In this document: one piece after another, positions 1 through 3,326 of the stretch | Position numbering within the stretch: the first letter of the stretch is position 1 | Layout: every line of letters starts with the position of its first letter | Assembly: GCA_035529715.1 (NCBI GenBank) | Contig: DATKWF010000093.1 | Coordinates: 1-6,980, forward strand | Length of the DNA stretch: 6,980 nucleotides | Source of the DNA: DATKWF01 sp035529715 | GTDB taxonomy: Bacteria > Chloroflexota > Dehalococcoidia > Dehalococcoidales > RBG-16-60-22 | Direction of reading: 5' to 3' | Notes under the pieces: model-generated | The model's input: the letters and a program-made list of their open reading frames with translations, nothing else | Databases searched by the model: none | What the model was told of the DNA's origin: nothing | Position numbers and translations under genes: made by a program

Positions 1-178
1 TTCAGGGAATTACACTGCCACTGTCCAGCTTGCCGGTGGCTATAAGGTTTATCTGGAGGATGTTACCGTGGCACGAAACCTGCCGGTGGCGGAAATGACT
101 TCGGGCAGGAAGGCAGCGGTGATATTCTTTGATGAGTACAATCCTAAAGAGGCAGTGGTGGTAGCTGTTTACACCTAG
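1..178 (+). CDS. C-terminal fragment of an unidentified protein (5' end outside window)
   Basis: An open frame enters at the left edge (first full codon at position 2) and ends at TAG 176-178, leaving 58 residues. The fragment reads like a beta-rich domain: GGYKVYLEDVTVARNLP, then a short linker, then AVIFFDEYNPKEAVVVAVYT at the very end. The alternating hydrophobic strands and the closing 'FFDEYNPKEAVV' segment look like a real protein C-terminus rather than random sequence. I do not recognise the family. A phage-baseplate-like or secreted beta-domain protein is possible but unsupported. It converges with the XRE gene on the opposite strand, and the stop codons are about 40 bp apart with no clear terminator hairpin between them. 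Confidence 0.6.
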   Translation, partial: SGNYTATVQLAGGYKVYLEDVTVARNLPVAEMTSGRKAAVIFFDEYNPKEAVVVAVYT

Positions 179-218
179 TTTTTAAAATAGCATTGACTAT
201 CGGCTTGCCTTCAGTGCG

Positions 219-614
219 TTAATCGTTCCCCTTGGTCATTGTTTTGGCGACACTCTTTAACATATTGAGGATGCCAATGACAGTGCGCTGCACCTCAACC
301 GGCTCTTCGCTTAGTATCTTGGCTACGTAGGGGTCCAGGTGCCGACTGCTGTAACCGGTGACCCTTTCTTCAGATATACCCGGCGTCTGAGGGGACAGGA
401 AGCCAGCTAAGGTAAACAGTTCATCCTCGTCAAAGCCCAGGGGTTTAGCAATTCTACGCAGAATATGAGCTGACGGGAAGCGTTCTCCCCTCTCGATTCG
501 TCCCAAGTGTGATGAGGATACTCCTGAAGTAGTAGAAAGTTCCTGCAGTGTCAGTGGTATGGCAACTCTCTGTTGCTTGAGTATTCTGCCAAGCTCAGTC
601 TCATTCCGCTCCAT
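219..614 (-). CDS. XRE-family helix-turn-helix transcriptional regulator, probably autorepressed
   Basis: This encodes a small cytoplasmic DNA-binding protein of 131 residues from the chosen start. Residues about 7-70 form a Cro/C1-type HTH domain: LGRILKQQR (helix 1), TLQELSTTSG (helix 2, 22-31), SSSHLGRIERGERFPS (recognition helix and following turn, 33-48), then AKPLGFDEDELFTLAG. The remaining 60 residues carry no recognisable ligand domain. They end in a helix, DPYVAKILSEEPVEVQRTVI onward, which may serve dimerisation. The frame could start at 620, but that ATG lies only 1 nt from the AAGGAG ribosome site (622-627). The ATG at 614 is 7 nt away, so it is preferred. A near-consensus promoter with two identical palindromes sits immediately upstream, which suggests the protein represses itself. 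Targets outside this locus are unknown. The domain assignment is secure, while the regulatory role is inference. Confidence 0.9.
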   Translation of the reverse strand: MERNETELGRILKQQRVAIPLTLQELSTTSGVSSSHLGRIERGERFPSAHILRRIAKPLGFDEDELFTLAGFLSPQTPGISEERVTGYSSRHLDPYVAKILSEEPVEVQRTVIGILNMLKSVAKTMTKGND

Positions 615-621
615 AATCATA

Positions 622-627
622 CTCCTT
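622..627 (-). promoter_or_regulatory. Ribosome binding site that decides the XRE gene start
   Basis: AAGGAG on the - strand lies 7 nt before the ATG at 614 but only 1 nt before the in-frame ATG at 620. The spacing therefore favours the inner start, removing two residues (Met-Ile) from the longest frame. Confidence 0.75.
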
Positions 628-647
628 AATTTCGGTCAATCTTATTC

Positions 648-657
648 GCCAAATGGC
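648..657. promoter_or_regulatory. Palindromic operator copy 1 (GCCAAATGGC)
   Basis: This is an inverted repeat GCCA-AA-TGGC, part of a 12-bp motif CGCCAAATGGCA (647-658) that recurs exactly at 681-692. It lies at about +8 to +17 relative to the predicted XRE transcript start. It is most simply a binding site for the XRE protein encoded just downstream. This is inference from position and symmetry. Confidence 0.65.
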
Positions 658-671
658 AAAAGTTAAGTTTT

Positions 672-700
672 ATTGTACTGCGCCAAATGGCAGATGTCAA
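672..700 (-). promoter_or_regulatory. Sigma-70-type promoter of the XRE regulator gene
   Basis: On the - strand there is a perfect -35 TTGACA (695-700), a 17-nt spacer and a -10 TACAAT (672-677, one mismatch to TATAAT). Transcription would start near 665, about 50 nt before the ATG at 614. The spacer contains one copy of the GCCAAATGGC palindrome and a second copy lies just downstream of the predicted start. A bound dimer would block RNA polymerase at either place. Confidence 0.8.
682..691. promoter_or_regulatory. Palindromic operator copy 2 (GCCAAATGGC)
   Basis: This is a second exact copy of the palindrome, 34 bp centre to centre from copy 1. It lies inside the 17-bp spacer between the -35 and -10 boxes of the XRE promoter. 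A repressor bound here would exclude RNA polymerase. A degenerate third copy (CGCTAAATGTTA, 757-768, 3 of 12 mismatches) occurs further upstream and may be chance. Confidence 0.65.
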
Positions 701-825
701 CACTATTTTGCTGATATATTTTAGCCAGCTGTCCATATCCATATTTCTATATTAACCGCTAAATGTTAAGCTGTCATTAAAATATTGTTGTGATTTCATA
801 AAAATTTGGGAGGTGACCTTATTTC

Positions 826-854
826 TTGACGCTTGAGGCGGTGAGTTATAGAAT
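826..854 (+). promoter_or_regulatory. Sigma-70-type promoter for the FAD dehydrogenase gene
   Basis: The sequence shows -35 TTGACG (826-831), a 17-nt spacer and -10 TAGAAT (849-854), each with one mismatch to consensus. The predicted start is near 861, giving a leader of about 100 nt before the ATG at 965. A short near-palindrome AGGTGACCT (811-819) lies just upstream of the -35 and might be an activator or repressor site, with no further evidence for that. Confidence 0.65.
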
Positions 855-887
855 AAGACGGCTAAAAAGTGATGTTTTGAGGGGCTC

Positions 888-959
888 ATGCTTGAGGGTA
901 GCGGTACTATTTTATTGGAGATTCCCGAAGGTTTTCACTTATCAGAGCGGTGTTGCTGA
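888..959 (+). CDS. Possible 23-residue leader peptide upstream of the FAD dehydrogenase
   Basis: A small ORF runs from ATG 888 to TGA 957-959 and is too short for routine gene calling. It starts MLEGSGTILLEIPEG and ends ERCC. A GAGGGG ribosome site (879-884) precedes its ATG, better than anything in front of the dehydrogenase ATG. Its stop is only 5 nt from that ATG (965), so ribosomes ending here could restart on the main gene. The last two sense codons are both cysteine (TGT TGC). It lies inside the predicted transcript. It may be a coupling or sensing leader or simply a chance ORF, and no homology is claimed. Confidence 0.35.
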   Translation: MLEGSGTILLEIPEGFHLSERCC

Positions 960-964
960 GTAAA

Positions 965-2371
965 ATGACCAGGAAATATGATGTTATCATTGTGGGTGGT
1001 GGCCCGGCCGGTATCTTTGCAGCCTTGGAGTTATCCCAGGTATCCGGATTAGATATTCTTCTCATTGAGAAGGGCAAAGACATTGATAGGCGCAACTGCC
1101 CGGTCCGTGATACTGGTGGCACCTGTATTACCTGCTCACCATGCAACTTGGTTTGCGGTTTGGGTGGGGCAGGTGCTTTCAGCGATGGTAAGCTGGTGCT
1201 ATCCTCTCAAGTAGGGGGTCGGTGCCGGGAATATGCCGGTGAGGCTGAGACGGAAGCTCTGGTTAAGTATGTAGATGAAATCTACCTTAAGTTTGGGGCC
1301 TCAAACCGGCTCTACGGGGTAAGTGAGAAGGTTGAGGAGTTGTGCCAGCGGGCATCTCTGGCGGAATTGCGCCTGACACCGGTGCCAATTCGTCACCTGG
1401 GGACCGAGCATTGTTATTCAGTGCTCAAAGCGATGCGAGACGAACTCGTTACTCATGTGGAATTTAAACTTGGAGTGACAGCCTCAACCATCATTGTTGA
1501 AGATGGTGTGCTTAAGGGAGTTGAAACGGAAGCCGGGGACAGGTTTCTCTGTCGCTACCTGATTCTGGCTCCAGGTAGAGAGGGCGCCGATTGGTGGTCT
1601 CAGGAAGCTAACCGTCTCAAGCTGACCATGCATAATAACCCGGTTGATGTTGGGGTCAGGGTGGAGGTGCCCGCGGTAGTAATGGAAGAGCTAACCAATG
1701 TGCTCTACGAGGTGAAGCTGGAGTTCCTGTCAAAGAGTTTTGACGACCGAATCAGGACATTCTGTATGTGTCCGGGGGGTCAGGTTATTATGGAGTCTAC
1801 CGGCGGTAGTGACCCGGTAATCACGGTTAACGGGCACAGCTATGCTGAACATAAAAGTAACAATACTAATTTTGCGCTACTGGTAAGCACTGCCTTTACC
1901 AAGCCGTTCCGGGAGCCAATCGCCTATGGCAGGTATCTGGCTAGACTGGCCAATATTCTTAGTGGCGGGGTACTGGTGCAGCGTTTTGGCGACCTGATGA
2001 AAGGGCGGCGGTCCACCCCGGTTCGTATTGGGCGTGGGATTGTTGAACCTACCCTGAAAACAGCCACACCGGGTGACCTTAGCTTCGTTCTTCCCTATCG
2101 TTATCTCACCGGGTTGGTGGAGATGATTAGGGCGATGGATAAGCTGGCTCCGGGGGTTGCTTCACCCCATACCCTGCTATATGGTGTTGAAGTCAAGTTC
2201 TATTCCTGCCGAGCTCAGCTCAGTTCTACGCTGGAGACTGAGCTTGGCAACATGTTTGCGGTTGGTGATGGAACTGGCATTAGTCGTGGTCTGGTACAGG
2301 CATCAGCTTCTGGTGTGATTGCCGCTCGTGAGATATTGCGGAGAAGTGGACACTCGCACGGCTCCGGGTGA
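965..2371 (+). CDS. FAD-dependent dehydrogenase/oxidoreductase (COG2509-like), substrate unknown
   Basis: This is a 468-residue flavoprotein, probably cytosolic, since no signal peptide or membrane segment is visible. Residues 6-35 are a classic dinucleotide-binding fold: YDVIIVGGGPAG (GxGxxG at 11-16) with an acidic strand end at E35. Next come a cysteine cluster (Cys45, 54, 57, 60, 64), GLGGAGAFSDGKL (65-77), the second FAD-contact strand YLILAPGREG (198-207), FCMCPGGQVI (266-275) and the C-terminal FAD motif MFAVGDGTGISRG (430-442). The combination GGAGAFSDGK plus CMCPGG is characteristic of the uncharacterised COG2509 group, whose substrate is not known to me. The frame also allows GTG at 950, TTG at 953 and CTG at 956. 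ATG 965 is chosen because it puts the usual short N-terminus before the Rossmann strand, although its own ribosome site is weak. It has its own promoter, and rpsU downstream has a separate one, so it is probably monocistronic. Confidence 0.85.
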   Translation: MTRKYDVIIVGGGPAGIFAALELSQVSGLDILLIEKGKDIDRRNCPVRDTGGTCITCSPCNLVCGLGGAGAFSDGKLVLSSQVGGRCREYAGEAETEALVKYVDEIYLKFGASNRLYGVSEKVEELCQRASLAELRLTPVPIRHLGTEHCYSVLKAMRDELVTHVEFKLGVTASTIIVEDGVLKGVETEAGDRFLCRYLILAPGREGADWWSQEANRLKLTMHNNPVDVGVRVEVPAVVMEELTNVLYEVKLEFLSKSFDDRIRTFCMCPGGQVIMESTGGSDPVITVNGHSYAEHKSNNTNFALLVSTAFTKPFREPIAYGRYLARLANILSGGVLVQRFGDLMKGRRSTPVRIGRGIVEPTLKTATPGDLSFVLPYRYLTGLVEMIRAMDKLAPGVASPHTLLYGVEVKFYSCRAQLSSTLETELGNMFAVGDGTGISRGLVQASASGVIAAREILRRSGHSHGSG

Positions 2372-2448
2372 CGCCTGCTTTTTATATATTCGGGACAAAG
2401 CTGACTTTTGTAGGGATGCTGTGGAGCATAAAATCTGTCTGCTATTTC

Positions 2449-2477
2449 TTGACAGGCTGGTTCCTGCTGGCTAAAAT
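2449..2477 (+). promoter_or_regulatory. Strong sigma-70-type promoter for rpsU-yqeY
   Basis: The sequence shows -35 TTGACA (2449-2454, perfect), a 17-nt spacer and -10 TAAAAT (2472-2477, one mismatch). Transcription would start near 2484, about 33 nt before the rpsU GTG. The 11-nt stretch TATTTCTTGAC across the -35 is identical to that at the FAD dehydrogenase promoter (820-830). Confidence 0.8.
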
Positions 2478-2516
2478 GTGATGGTGATAATTTTTTAAAA
2501 GGGAGGGTGATGTTAT

Positions 2517-2705
2517 GTGACTGAGGTAGTCGCTAGCGAGCATGAGAGCTTTGATAGTTTACTCAAGCGATTTAACAAAAAGGTGCAACAGCACGGTATT
2601 TTGTCAGAATTACGTAGGCGGGAGCATTACGAGAAGCCCAGTGTCAGGCGCAAGCGGAAGAGAGCCGCCAGGAGGCGCAGTGTCGCTGGAGCTGTGAGAA
2701 GGTAA
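2517..2705 (+). CDS. rpsU: 30S ribosomal protein bS21
   Basis: This encodes a small basic protein of the 30S subunit that sits near the 3' end of 16S rRNA on the platform and helps translation initiation. Its 62 residues fall in the normal size range for the family. Residues 10-30 carry the bS21 signature ESFDSLLKRFNKKVQQ, followed by LRRREHYEKPS and an Arg/Lys-rich tail (RRKRKRAARRR). The start is GTG, with GGAGG (2502-2506) 10 nt upstream, which is rather long. Another ATG at 2510 is closer to that site but is out of frame and stops after four codons (TGA 2522-2524), overlapping the rpsU start. It is followed by yqeY after 66 bp, a common pairing in bacteria, and the two probably share the promoter at 2449-2477. 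Confidence 0.93.
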   Translation: MTEVVASEHESFDSLLKRFNKKVQQHGILSELRRREHYEKPSVRRKRKRAARRRSVAGAVRR

Positions 2706-2713
2706 CAAATCCT

Positions 2714-2727
2714 CCTTCAACTGAAGG
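2714..2727 (+). other. Short inverted repeat after rpsU carrying an anti-Shine-Dalgarno-like CCTCCTT
   Basis: CCTTCA-AC-TGAAGG forms a 6-bp inverted repeat with a 2-nt centre (in practice 5 bp with a 4-nt loop), starting 9 nt after the rpsU stop. Its left arm overlaps CCTCCTT (2711-2717), the same seven bases as the 16S rRNA anti-Shine-Dalgarno core. No U-tract follows, so it is not a standard terminator. Function is unknown and chance is possible. Confidence 0.3.
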
Positions 2728-2756
2728 CAAAGCGTAGGTGGTGAAGAATATAGTAG

Positions 2757-2773
2757 ATATATGAGGCATATAT
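2757..2773 (+). other. Small AU-rich hairpin over the yqeY ribosome site and start codon
   Basis: ATATATG-AGG-CATATAT is a perfect 7-bp inverted repeat with a 3-nt loop. In the mRNA, most of the ribosome site would be in the loop and the first two bases of the AUG in the stem. The stem is nearly all A-U, so it would be weak. It could modestly limit yqeY translation or be incidental. Confidence 0.3.
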
Positions 2774-3230
2774 GGAACAGAAGGTGAGCCTGAAACAGAA
2801 GTTGATGGATGACCTCAAGCAGGCAATGAGAAGCGGCGATGAGGTAAAACGTTCAGCTATTAGATTGCTGATGGCAGCTATTAAAAATGCCGAAATTGCC
2901 CGGCAGGCTGGTTTAGAGGATGCTGATATATTCGGTATTATTGCCAAAGAGATAAGGCAGCGTAAAGAGAGCATTGAGGCCTTTAAGCAGGGAAACCGCC
3001 AGGATCTGGTGGCTCGTGAAGAAGCTGAGCTAGCTATTCTTGAGAAGTATCTGCCGCAACAGGTGACCCGGGAGGAAATTGTGGAGGCGGCCCGGCGGAT
3101 TATTGAGGAGGTGGGGGCGCAGGGGCCGGGAGATAAGGGGAAAGTTATACCCAAGATTATCGCTCAACTTAAAGGCAGAGCGGACGGGCGAGAGATAAAT
3201 GCAGTAGTAACTGAGTTGCTTACTTCATGA
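2772..3230 (+). CDS. yqeY: GatB/YqeY domain-containing protein
   Basis: This 152-residue protein matches the YqeY family in length (about 150) and in motifs: SLKQKLMDDLKQAMRSGD near the N-terminus, KRSAIRLLMAAIKNAEI (26-42), then a long helix containing KEIRQRKESIEAFKQG and REEAELAILEKYLPQQ. YqeY resembles the C-terminal tRNA-binding part of GatB, the subunit of the glutamyl/aspartyl-tRNA amidotransferase. It is assumed to bind tRNA or take part in translation, but its precise role is not settled. GAGG (2763-2766) lies 5 nt before the ATG. It sits 66 bp after rpsU, consistent with co-transcription. The protein is full length with no visible damage. Confidence 0.93.
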   Translation: MEQKVSLKQKLMDDLKQAMRSGDEVKRSAIRLLMAAIKNAEIARQAGLEDADIFGIIAKEIRQRKESIEAFKQGNRQDLVAREEAELAILEKYLPQQVTREEIVEAARRIIEEVGAQGPGDKGKVIPKIIAQLKGRADGREINAVVTELLTS

Positions 3231-3271
3231 TAGAGTTATTTTCTACTTTTTATTAATTTAAGGTAAGTTTT

Positions 3272-3296
3272 TAGAGGGGCTGATGGTGCCCCTCTA
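3272..3296 (+). terminator. Perfect 9-bp stem-loop between yqeY and purL (terminator or attenuator candidate)
   Basis: TAGAGGGGC and GCCCCTCTA pair perfectly around a 7-nt loop (TGATGGT). The hairpin is G/C-rich, begins 42 nt after the yqeY stop and ends 30 nt before the purL ATG. It would be stable enough for an intrinsic terminator, but neither strand has a proper run of U after the stem: on the + strand CTAATCTCTG follows, and on the - strand AAAAAC. It may therefore be an imperfect terminator, an attenuator tuning purLQ, or an mRNA-processing or stability element. The structure is seen directly, the function is inferred. Confidence 0.5.
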
Positions 3297-3326
3297 CTAA
3301 TCTCTGAATGTTGAGGTGTTGAGTCA

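Noticed and set aside
1..178. Prophage or mobile-element edge at the left end of the window.
   Set aside because: The protein fragment has no recognisable phage motif, and no integrase, terminal repeat or attachment site is visible nearby.
826..963. A TTG-started 45-codon frame between the XRE and dehydrogenase genes, preceded by GGGAGG (808-813).
   Set aside because: Its start coincides with the -35 box of a good promoter, its spacing to the ribosome site is too long (12 nt), and the peptide shows no recognisable pattern. It also overlaps the better-placed leader ORF in another frame.
2416..2429. ATGCT-GTGG-AGCAT hairpin after the FAD dehydrogenase as a transcription terminator.
   Set aside because: The stem is only 5 bp and is followed by AAAATCTG rather than a U-run, which is too weak to call.
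2717..3154. Long - strand open frame covering yqeY (about 145 codons).
   Set aside because: It is the antisense shadow of yqeY, with Ser/Arg-rich low-complexity translation and no ribosome site or promoter support.
3231..3326. A dedicated purL promoter in the yqeY-purL spacer.
   Set aside because: The AT-rich stretch (3240-3270) offers no -35/-10 pair close to consensus at 16-18 bp spacing, unlike the three clear promoters elsewhere in the window.
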